Positions 1 through 5,820 of a stretch of 7,488 nucleotides of DNA are shown here, piece after piece. Origin of the DNA: Comamonadaceae bacterium. Its GTDB lineage: Bacteria; Pseudomonadota; Gammaproteobacteria; Burkholderiales; Burkholderiaceae_C. Within the stretch, counting starts at the first letter, position 1. Every line of letters begins with the position of its first letter. A model generated the notes under the pieces. The model made no database searches and had not been told where the DNA came from. It was given only the letters and a program-made list of their open reading frames with translations. The stretch lies in contig CANHBU010000083.1 of the NCBI GenBank assembly GCA_947458345.1, positions 1-7,488 of the forward strand. Direction: 5' to 3'. The translations under genes and the position numbers were made by a program.

Positions 1-141
1 CCATGGTGGAACGCATGTTCGAATCCCACTCCTCGGCGCCGGCAACCTGCTTGCCGCCGACCTGGCGGACGATGTCTCCCACCTTGAGGCTGGAATGGCC
101 GCGCTTGGCTCGGGGCGACCGGTCAACGCAAGCTTTGGGTC
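1..141 (-). other. Unassigned region downstream of lptC; possible start of a gene running off the window
   Basis: In betaproteobacteria lptA normally follows lptC, but no recognisable LptA N-terminus is seen here. On the minus strand one frame is open through the whole stretch and could encode a peptide containing KVGDIVRQVGGKQV followed by an EEW segment, which faintly resembles the glycine-aspartate loop of a PDZ domain. That frame has a GTG at 82 and its first ATG at 16. The ATG at 16 is preceded by GAGGAG (34 to 29) with a rather long 12-nt spacer, so a gene, conceivably lptA, might begin there with MRSTM and run off the edge. The reverse strand is also open in one frame, as is common at this GC content. 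I cannot decide among coding remnant, lptA leader or plain intergenic DNA. Confidence 0.25.
33..60. repeat. Imperfect inverted repeat (possible hairpin) downstream of lptC
   Basis: TCGGCG (33-38) plus GCAA (42-45) pairs with TTGC (51-54) plus CGCCGA (55-60), giving ten base pairs with a 3-nt bulge (CCG, 39-41) and a 5-nt loop. On the lptC strand it lies about 80 to 110 nt past the stop and has no following U-tract, so it is not a classical intrinsic terminator. It could be a leader hairpin, an RNA-stability element, or chance in GC-rich coding DNA. Confidence 0.35.
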
Positions 142-807
142 TCAGGGCGGGCGGCGCTCGCTCGGAACCAGGGTGACGCGAACACGGCCCTTGAGCTCGG
201 TCACCCGGCTGCGGTTGTCGTAGCTGAGGCTGTCGGCCGAAAACCGGCTCTGGCCGCTGACGAACACCACCGGCTTGGGCGATTGCAGCGTTTCCTGTTG
301 GGCATCAACAATCAGCCAATCGCTTTGCACCCGGATTTCGGGCACGCTGGAGCCGTCGGCCAGACGCACGGCCGAGCGGGTCATCACCGCCTGCCCACTG
401 AGCTCGAAGCGCGAGCCGTCTTCCTTGGCCCAGGCCTGCTCGGCAGTGGCGCGCGTGATACTGTTGTCGCGCCCGAGCAGGTACAGCTGCGGTTGATCGA
501 CCTGCAGCGTCAGATCGTCGCCGTAGTGGCGGATCTCCCGGCCAGCAATCTCGCTTTGCAGCCGACCCTGGCGATCGTAGCTCTTGACCATCGCGCCGCG
601 CATGTAAAAGTCGACCTCGTGGCCCACCGGCTTGCGCGGCTGCGACGGCTCGACCCAGCCGGGCGAGCGCTGGATCATCCAAAAAGTAAACAAGGCCAGC
701 AGGCCCATCAGCAGCACCGGCAGATAAAGGATCACGCGCTCCCAAAACCCGCGCAAGCTGCGGCCAGCGCCGCGCAGCGCAGTGGCCGGGCTGGCTCTGG
801 GCGTCAC
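142..807 (-). CDS. lptC: LptC, LPS export system inner-membrane-anchored protein
   Basis: LptC is a bitopic inner-membrane protein. It takes LPS from the LptB2FG transporter and passes it to periplasmic LptA in the bridge to the outer membrane. The 221-residue product has a short basic cytoplasmic start, one transmembrane helix at about residues 25-45 (VILYLP onward) and a periplasmic beta-rich domain from about 58 with LptC-like stretches (DFYMRGAMVKSYD, the Y-L-L-G-R-D segment, FSADSLSYD near the C-terminus). It is slightly longer than the 191-residue E. coli protein. I chose the GTG at 807, not the far-upstream ATG at 912. The GTG overlaps the kdsC stop as GTGA and has a perfect AGGAG 8 nt before it, while the longer form would add 35 residues lying inside kdsC. 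It is the last recognised gene of the kdsD-kdsC-lptC unit. Assignment rests on domain layout plus operon position. Confidence 0.93.
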   Translation of the reverse strand: MTPRASPATALRGAGRSLRGFWERVILYLPVLLMGLLALFTFWMIQRSPGWVEPSQPRKPVGHEVDFYMRGAMVKSYDRQGRLQSEIAGREIRHYGDDLTLQVDQPQLYLLGRDNSITRATAEQAWAKEDGSRFELSGQAVMTRSAVRLADGSSVPEIRVQSDWLIVDAQQETLQSPKPVVFVSGQSRFSADSLSYDNRSRVTELKGRVRVTLVPSERRPP

Positions 808-1403
808 CGCAAGTACTCCTGCAGCAACTGCACGTAACGGCCGTTGGCCATTAAAAGCAAATCGCACCACTGGCGGGCAGCCCCCTGGCCCCCGGGAACC
901 TGCGTGACCCAATGGGCCGACGCGAGCACCTCGGCGTGAGCATTGAGCGGCGCACAGGAAATGGCCGCGCGGCGCATCAGCGGCAGATCGGGCCAGTCAT
1001 CGCCCATGGCGGCCGCTTGCGACCAGCTCAAGCCCAGGGTCTGCAAGGTCTGCTCGGCCACCGGCAACTTGTCTTCCTGGCCCAGATGGACATGGTCAAT
1101 GCCCAGGGCGTGAAGGCGCGTGCGCAGGGGCGCACTGTCGCGGCCGCTGATGACCACCGGCGTGATGCCGCCGCGCTGCAGCATCTTCAGGCCTTGGCCG
1201 TCGAGGGTGTGAAAGCGCTTGATCGACTCCTGCGCCGATGCGCGGGCATCGGTCGAGGCAGCGCTGCGCTCGCCAAAATACAAGCCACCATCGGTGAGCA
1301 CGCCGTCGACATCGAAAAAAGCCACGCGCACGTCCTGCGCGAGCAGCAGCAGCTCGGGAGCGATCTGCAATGCCGGCTGCAAAAAAGGGCGGGGCTGGAT
1401 CAT
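804..1403 (-). CDS. kdsC: KdsC, 3-deoxy-D-manno-octulosonate-8-phosphate phosphatase (HAD family)
   Basis: This cytosolic enzyme hydrolyses Kdo-8-phosphate to Kdo and phosphate, the last step before CMP-Kdo activation for LPS inner core. The 199-residue protein has HAD motif I at 31-38 (DVDGVLTD, nucleophile D31 and acid/base D33), motif II at 86-88 (SGR), the motif III lysine at K112 and motif IV at 134-139 (GDDWPD). The KdsC-type C-terminal GGQGAAR segment at 171-177 is present. There is no large cap domain, as expected for this tetrameric C0-type HAD. Between YFG (43-45) and F64 it carries about 11 more residues than I recall in E. coli KdsC, rich in A and S, in the beta-hairpin region that packs over a neighbouring subunit's active site. 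The start overlaps the kdsD stop by one base (TGATG). Confidence is high from motifs plus context. Confidence 0.95.
   Translation of the reverse strand: MIQPRPFLQPALQIAPELLLLAQDVRVAFFDVDGVLTDGGLYFGERSAASTDARASAQESIKRFHTLDGQGLKMLQRGGITPVVISGRDSAPLRTRLHALGIDHVHLGQEDKLPVAEQTLQTLGLSWSQAAAMGDDWPDLPLMRRAAISCAPLNAHAEVLASAHWVTQVPGGQGAARQWCDLLLMANGRYVQLLQEYLR
816..820 (-). promoter_or_regulatory. Ribosome binding site of lptC
   Basis: AGGAG on the minus strand (820 to 816) sits 8 nt before the GTG at 807, inside the last codons of kdsC. It decides the lptC start and supports coupled translation through the GTGA stop/start overlap. Confidence 0.8.
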
Positions 1404-2392
1404 CAGATCACCTTGGCGCGCATCAGGTCGTTGCTGTTGAGTGCGCCAATCAAGCGCCCTTGTTCATCGACCACCAGCACGCTGGTGATGCGGTGCTGCT
1501 CCATGATGGCTGCGGCCTGTGCGGCCAGCGCATCGGCGCGCACCGTGCGCGGGCTCGGGTGCATGACCTCTTGCGCACGCAGGCTGCGCAGATCTTGTCC
1601 TTTTTCCACCAGGCGGCGCAAGTCGCCGTCGGTGAAGATGCCGCAAACCTGACCCTGCGCATCGACCACGGCCGAGGCGCCCAGGCCCTTGGTGCTCATC
1701 TCGCGCATGAGCTCGGTAAACGGCGCCTGCAGCCCCACCTGCGACACCGCCTGAGCACGGCGCATGACATCGCTCACATGGGTCAGCAACTTTCTGCCCA
1801 AGGCGCCTCCGGGGTGCGAGCGGGCAAAGTCCTCAGCCCGAAAGCCGCGCGCGTCGAGCAGGGCCACGGCCAAGGCATCGCCCATGGCCAGTTGCGCCGT
1901 GGTGCTGGCCGTCGGCGCAAGATTGAGCGGGCAAGCCTCCTGCTCCACACTGCAGTCGAGCACGACATCGGCATGGCGGGCCAGCTCTGAATCGAGGCTG
2001 CCGGTCAGCGCGATCAGCGCGACCTGCTGGCGCCGCAAGGCCGGCAGCAAGCCCGTGAGCTCCTCGCTCTGCCCGCTGTTGGAGATGGCCAGCAAGACAT
2101 CTTGGTCGGTGATCATGCCCAGATCACCGTGGCTGGCTTCGGCCGGATGCACAAACATCGCGGGCGTACCGGTCGAAGCCAGCGTGGCGGCGATCTTGCG
2201 CCCAATATGGCCGCTCTTGCCCATGCCCATCACCACCACCCGACCGCGACAGGCCAGCAAGCGCTCGATCGCCTGCACAAAAGAGGGCCCCACCCGCTGC
2301 CCAAGGGCCTGCACCGCTGCAGCTTCGATGGCAAAGGTCTGCCGGGCCAGAGCCAGGCATTGTTGGGCTTGCAGGTGCGCGGGCTCGGACAT
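1403..2392 (-). CDS. kdsD: KdsD, D-arabinose-5-phosphate isomerase (KpsF/GutQ family)
   Basis: KdsD interconverts D-ribulose 5-phosphate and D-arabinose 5-phosphate, the first committed step to Kdo. The 329-residue length is typical. An N-terminal SIS sugar-isomerase domain (about 38-180) contains GMGKSGHIG at 56-64, EASHGDLGM at 85-93, SNSGQSEEL at 104-112 and ACPLNLAPT at 153-161, followed by RSHPGGALG at 191-199. Two CBS domains follow (about 205-262 and 272-329). K59, E111, E152 and H193 fall at the positions I recall for catalytic residues of E. coli KdsD. The start is fixed: reading upstream, the codons are GGC, GAT, AAT and then an in-frame TAA at 2404, so ATG 2392 is the only option. 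No Shine-Dalgarno precedes it. It is first in the kdsD-kdsC-lptC unit and divergent from the antiporter. GutQ and KpsF are paralogues with the same activity; adjacency to kdsC favours KdsD. Confidence 0.95.
   Translation of the reverse strand: MSEPAHLQAQQCLALARQTFAIEAAAVQALGQRVGPSFVQAIERLLACRGRVVVMGMGKSGHIGRKIAATLASTGTPAMFVHPAEASHGDLGMITDQDVLLAISNSGQSEELTGLLPALRRQQVALIALTGSLDSELARHADVVLDCSVEQEACPLNLAPTASTTAQLAMGDALAVALLDARGFRAEDFARSHPGGALGRKLLTHVSDVMRRAQAVSQVGLQAPFTELMREMSTKGLGASAVVDAQGQVCGIFTDGDLRRLVEKGQDLRSLRAQEVMHPSPRTVRADALAAQAAAIMEQHRITSVLVVDEQGRLIGALNSNDLMRAKVI
1407..1414 (-). promoter_or_regulatory. Ribosome binding site of kdsC
   Basis: AAGGTGAT on the minus strand (1414 to 1407) matches an extended Shine-Dalgarno and ends 3 nt before the kdsC ATG at 1403. 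It lies within the last codons of kdsD, which indicates coupled translation through TGATG. Confidence 0.7.
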
Positions 2393-2398
2393 GCCATC

Positions 2399-2426
2399 AT
2401 TTTAGTGAGCACGCCGAGGCTGCCGA
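2399..2426 (-). promoter_or_regulatory. Candidate kdsD promoter, possibly giving a leaderless mRNA
   Basis: On the minus strand TAAAAT (2404 to 2399) resembles a -10 hexamer (5 of 6 to TATAAT), and TCGGCA (2426 to 2421) matches TTGACA at 4 of 6 with a 16-bp spacer. Only 6 nt separate the -10 from the A of the kdsD ATG, so initiation at the normal distance would fall on or next to the start codon. The absence of any Shine-Dalgarno fits that reading. In GC-rich DNA such weak matches arise by chance, so this is tentative. Confidence 0.3.
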
Positions 2427-2476
2427 GCAATGCCGCAGCCGGGCAGAGGGCCAGGGGCATCGGCTACCATGACCGC

Positions 2477-4501
2477 ATGTCAGGGCTGGAACTCACCTTG
2501 TTTTACCTCCTGGCCGCAGTGCTGGGGGTGGTGGTCTGCCGCTCCCTCAAGCTGCCCCCCATGCTGGGCTATCTGGCCGTGGGGGTCTTGATCGGGCCCA
2601 ATGCGCTGGCCCTGGCGCAAAACGCTGAGAGCGTGCGCTACCTGGGCGAGTTCGGCGTGGTGTTCCTGATGTTCGTCATCGGGCTGGAGTTCAACCTGGG
2701 CAAGCTGCGCGCGATGCGCCAGCACGTCTTCGGTCTGGGCCTGCTGCAGGTGGCGCTGACGATGCTGCTGATTTTTGCGGGTGCGCTGCTGATCAGCTGG
2801 CTGGCCCCGGGCCTGTGGCAGCTGTCCTGGCAAGGCGCGCTGGCCTTGTCCGGGGCCGCGGCCATGAGCAGCACCGCACTCGTGGTCAAGCTGCTGTCGG
2901 ACCGGATCGAGCTCGACAGCGAACATGGCCGGCGCGTGATGGGCATCTTGCTTTTTCAAGATCTGGCCGTCGTGCCTCTGCTCGTTCTCATCCCAGCGCT
3001 GGGCGCGCCGGCCGAGCAGATGATGGGGGCCATTGGGATGGCCCTGCTCAAGGCGGTCATCCTGGTGGGCCTCTTGCTCACGGGCGGGCAGCGCCTGATG
3101 CGCTGGTGGCTCACCTTGGTGGCGCGGCGCAAGAGCGAGGAGCTGTTCGTGCTCAACCTCTTGCTGGTCACGCTGGCCCTGGCCTGGCTGACCGAGCTGG
3201 CTGGCCTGAGCCTGGCTTTGGGCGCCTTCATTGCCGGCATGTTGATCTCTGAGACCGAATACAAGCATCAGGTGGAGACCGACATCCGGCCGTTTCACGA
3301 CGTGCTGCTGGGCTTGTTCTTCATCAGCATCGGCATGATGCTCGACTGGCGCGAGGTGACCCAGCATTGGCCGCTGGTGCTGCTGCTGCTGCTCATTCCG
3401 GTGCTGCTCAAGCTGGTTCTGATCACCGCACTGGCATGGGCACTGGGCGGCACCCAGGGTGTGGCGCTGCGCACCGGCCTGTATCTGGCGCAAGCCGGCG
3501 AGTTTGGCTTTGTGCTGCTGAGCCTGGCACAGGGCAGCGAGCTGATCCCGCCGAACCTGCTCAACCCTGTGCTGGCCTCGATGGTGCTGTCGATGCTGGT
3601 CACGCCGCTGATCGTGCTCAACGCCAATGCCATCGTGATGAAGCTGGTGGCCAACGAGTGGATGCAGCAATCGCTGCAGATGACCTCGATTGCCCGCAAA
3701 GCGATCAACACCCAGCGCCACGTCATCATTTGCGGTTATGGCCGCTGCGGACAGAACCTGGCACGCATGCTCGACCAGGAGGGTATCGCCTACATCGCGC
3801 TGGACCTGGACCCGGACCGGGTGCGTCAGGCGGCCGCGGCGGGCAACTCGGTGGTCTTTGGCGACGCTGCGCGCGTGCAGTCTTTAATGGCCGCCGGCCT
3901 GGCGCGAGCCAGCGCTGTGGTGGTGACTTATCTGGGCACGCCGGGCGCGCTCAAGGTGTTGGGCAGCGTGCGCGAACACGCACCGAGCGTGCCTGTGGTG
4001 GTGCGCACAGTAGACGACCTCGATCTTGAGAAGCTGCAGGCCGCCGGCGCCACCGAGGTGGTACCCGAGGCCATAGAAGGCAGCCTGATGCTCGCCAGCC
4101 ACGCCCTGGCGCTGGTGGGCGTGCCCATGCGCCGGGTGATCCGCAGCGCACAGGCTCAGCGCGAAGCGCGCTACAGCCTGCTGCGCGGCTACTTTCATGG
4201 CGCAGACGACGACACCGTGCAAGAGCTCGAGCAGGAGCGGCTGGCCACACTGACCTTGCCCTCGGGCTTGCGCGCGGTCGGCCAGAGCCTGGGCGAGCAA
4301 GCGCTGCATGCGGTGGGCGTGCGCGTGGTCCATCTGCGACGCTCCGACGGTCAGCTGGTGAGCCCAGACGACAGCCTGGTGCTCAAAGATGGCGACACGC
4401 TGGTGCTCTTGGGTCGGCCGCCGGCGCTTGCGCTGGCCGAAGAAAAACTGCTGCGCGAGCGCGCCGGCCGGGGCCGCGCCAAACCGGTGAGCCCGGTATG
4501 A
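2477..4501 (+). CDS. Monovalent cation:proton antiporter, CPA2 family, KefB/KefC-type with NAD-binding and RCK_C domains
   Basis: This 674-residue inner-membrane protein probably exchanges K+ (or Na+) for H+. Residues about 3-395 form 12 to 13 hydrophobic helices with CPA2 landmarks. These are GLEFN at 69-73, the FQD of the ion-binding helix at 160-162, and the FIAGMLISETEY segment at 251-262 followed by DIRPF and GLFFISIGM, which align with the KefC region where ligand gating occurs. A Rossmann KTN/RCK domain starts at about 414 with GYGRCG at 420-425 and acidic D443/D445 after the second strand, consistent with dinucleotide binding. A C-terminal RCK_C (TrkA-C) domain lies at about 585-658, which I recall as absent from E. 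coli KefC. ATG 2477 is chosen because it begins at the first helix; the frame extends further upstream only through kdsD antisense. No strong Shine-Dalgarno is seen. No KefF/KefG-like partner gene is adjacent, so the true ion and the regulation are inferred. Confidence 0.88.
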   Translation: MSGLELTLFYLLAAVLGVVVCRSLKLPPMLGYLAVGVLIGPNALALAQNAESVRYLGEFGVVFLMFVIGLEFNLGKLRAMRQHVFGLGLLQVALTMLLIFAGALLISWLAPGLWQLSWQGALALSGAAAMSSTALVVKLLSDRIELDSEHGRRVMGILLFQDLAVVPLLVLIPALGAPAEQMMGAIGMALLKAVILVGLLLTGGQRLMRWWLTLVARRKSEELFVLNLLLVTLALAWLTELAGLSLALGAFIAGMLISETEYKHQVETDIRPFHDVLLGLFFISIGMMLDWREVTQHWPLVLLLLLIPVLLKLVLITALAWALGGTQGVALRTGLYLAQAGEFGFVLLSLAQGSELIPPNLLNPVLASMVLSMLVTPLIVLNANAIVMKLVANEWMQQSLQMTSIARKAINTQRHVIICGYGRCGQNLARMLDQEGIAYIALDLDPDRVRQAAAAGNSVVFGDAARVQSLMAAGLARASAVVVTYLGTPGALKVLGSVREHAPSVPVVVRTVDDLDLEKLQAAGATEVVPEAIEGSLMLASHALALVGVPMRRVIRSAQAQREARYSLLRGYFHGADDDTVQELEQERLATLTLPSGLRAVGQSLGEQALHAVGVRVVHLRRSDGQLVSPDDSLVLKDGDTLVLLGRPPALALAEEKLLRERAGRGRAKPVSPV

Positions 4502-5055
4502 GGCACACGCGGCGCGATCTCTTGCGTACTCTGGCGGGCCTGGCAGCCTGCGGCCCTGCTGCGGGTCGGGAGGGCGCTTTTGTGCAGGCTTTGCGCGCCG
4601 GCGGCTGCGCCGTGCTGATCCGCCACGCCCTGACCGAGCCGGGCATCGGTGATCCACCCGGCTTTTCTCTGGCCGTTTGCAGCTCACAGCGCCAGCTCAG
4701 CCCGGCCGGGCGCGAGCAGGCGCGCTCGATCGGCCGGTGGTTCGGCCAGCAGGGCCTGCGGCCCGAACGGGTCTTCTCCAGCCTTTGGTGCCGCTGCAAA
4801 GACACCGCCGACTTGGCCTTCGGAGCTCACCAAGTTTGGCCTGCCCTGAACTCGACCTTTGGCCAGGCGAGCCTGCAGCCCGCCCAGACCCGGCAGGTGC
4901 GCGAGCGGCTGGCCTCTATGCAGCCCGGTCGCTTTGAGGTCTGGCTGACCCATCAGGTCAATATGACCGATCTGACCTCAGATTACCCGGCGATGGGTGA
5001 GGCCTTCGTGGTCTCGCCCGACGGGCGCTTACTGGCGCGCTGGGCCTGGAGCTAA
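4498..5055 (+). CDS. Exported histidine phosphatase family protein (phosphoglycerate-mutase-like fold)
   Basis: The 185-residue protein belongs to the histidine phosphatase superfamily; its substrate is unknown. The catalytic core is visible: R42-H43-A44 (RHG-type motif with the phosphorylated histidine), R99 in the SLWCRCKDTA segment (95-104) and H152 in WLTHQVN (149-155). The GDPPGF and LSPAGREQA stretches look like a recurrent betaproteobacterial branch of this family. The N-terminus has twin arginines (TRRDLLR, 4-10), a short hydrophobic segment and LAAC at 15-18, which fits a lipobox. Export by Tat, perhaps as a lipoprotein, is therefore plausible, though the hydrophobic core is short. 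The start overlaps the antiporter stop as ATGA, with GGTGA 7 nt upstream, so the two genes are cotranslated. The downstream neighbour converges across 45 bp in which I see no clear terminator. The family call is firm; role and localisation are inference. Confidence 0.85.
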   Translation: MRHTRRDLLRTLAGLAACGPAAGREGAFVQALRAGGCAVLIRHALTEPGIGDPPGFSLAVCSSQRQLSPAGREQARSIGRWFGQQGLRPERVFSSLWCRCKDTADLAFGAHQVWPALNSTFGQASLQPAQTRQVRERLASMQPGRFEVWLTHQVNMTDLTSDYPAMGEAFVVSPDGRLLARWAWS

Positions 5056-5100
5056 GACGGCTCAAGCGGTGGCGCGGCCTTAGTGTGCCCCAGCTCGGGC

Positions 5101-5817
5101 CTAATCCCAAGTTTTGAGCGCCTGGCGCTTCCACATCTCCCAGGGCCGCTGCAAATGGGTGTCGTTCATGGCCGACGTGGCCTGCGCCTCGCCTTCGGTC
5201 AAAAAGTTGATCTCACCCAGGCGCATGGCCTGCATTTGCAGATGCGCGCTCTTTTCGGTGTAGATCGCACGAAACACCGCCTGCTCGATGCTGTGGCCCA
5301 CGGTGACACTGCCGTGGCCGCGCATCAAGGCCACGCTGGCCTGGCCGAGCACCTGGGCCAGCGACCGGCCCAGGGCCTGGCTGCTGATGAGCAAGTCGGT
5401 GCTTTCGCCGGCGCTGTGCCGGATTTCGTAGACCGGCGTCGTGGCACCCAAAAATCCGCTCATGTGGCAGATTGGGCGCAGCTTGGCGCCCGTCACCCCA
5501 AAAGGGATGATCGAGGGCGAATGGCTGTGCACCACCGAATGCACATCGGGTCTGGCCGCATAAATGGCACTGTGAATAAAGCGCTCGACATAGGTGCGGC
5601 GCCCCCGCTCATCGTGCACGGCGCCTTCTAAATCGACTTGCAAAAGGTCATCGGCACAGACCAGGCCTGGCGCCATGCTGCGGGCAATGAAAAAGCGGTC
5701 GGCTCGCTCGGGATGGCGCAGGCTGATGTGACCAAAGCCATCGAGCACCCCCTCGTTGACCAAGATGCGGTTGGCAATGGCCAGGTCCTGCAGCAAATCG
5801 TCTAGGCTTTTGGACAT
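5101..5817 (-). CDS. Class II aldolase/adducin family protein (aldolase or decarboxylase)
   Basis: This is a 238-residue cytosolic metalloenzyme of the fuculose-phosphate aldolase fold. The N-terminal DGFGHISLR (26-34) is the family substrate-loop motif. E78 in YVERF is the probable catalytic acid, H97 and H99 (VVHSHS) and H168 (MRGHGS) are the probable zinc ligands, and the E78-to-H97 spacing equals that recalled for E. coli FucA (E73, H92, H94, H155). The segments ANRILVNEG (15-23), PFGVTG (105-110) and LRPICHM (113-119) remind me of non-sugar members such as 3,4-dihydroxyphthalate decarboxylase-like proteins, so an aromatic or keto-acid decarboxylase is as likely as a sugar-phosphate aldolase. 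It starts 3 nt after the stop of the upstream Bug receptor gene, with GAG 6 nt before the ATG, so the two are one unit and the receptor may deliver its substrate or a precursor. The exact reaction is unassigned. Confidence 0.85.
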   Translation of the reverse strand: MSKSLDDLLQDLAIANRILVNEGVLDGFGHISLRHPERADRFFIARSMAPGLVCADDLLQVDLEGAVHDERGRRTYVERFIHSAIYAARPDVHSVVHSHSPSIIPFGVTGAKLRPICHMSGFLGATTPVYEIRHSAGESTDLLISSQALGRSLAQVLGQASVALMRGHGSVTVGHSIEQAVFRAIYTEKSAHLQMQAMRLGEINFLTEGEAQATSAMNDTHLQRPWEMWKRQALKTWD

Positions 5818-5820
5818 GGC

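Noticed and set aside
14..30. tRNA T-loop-like string (GTTCGAATCC)
   Set aside because: The flanking bases cannot form a T-stem and no acceptor, anticodon or D arm is found around it.
142..912. Longer LptC form of 256 residues starting at ATG 912
   Set aside because: The extra 35 residues lie inside kdsC, and the GTG at 807 has a perfect ribosome site and a 4-nt overlap with the kdsC stop.
3380..3391. CTG codon run in the antiporter as a repeat element
   Set aside because: Only four perfect units, explained by a poly-Leu membrane helix with preferred CTG codons.
2480..3721. 413-residue minus-strand frame opposite the antiporter
   Set aside because: Its Gln/His-rich, low-complexity product is the typical antisense shadow of a Leu-rich membrane gene at high GC, and the plus strand clearly encodes the antiporter.
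2102..4501. Antiporter form of 799 residues starting at 2102
   Set aside because: The added N-terminus is kdsD antisense, His/Pro/Arg rich and non-membrane; family proteins start at the first helix near 2477.
5056..5100. Bidirectional terminator between the convergent genes
   Set aside because: Only 4-bp stems (for example GCCC/GGGC) without a U-tract are found, too weak to call.
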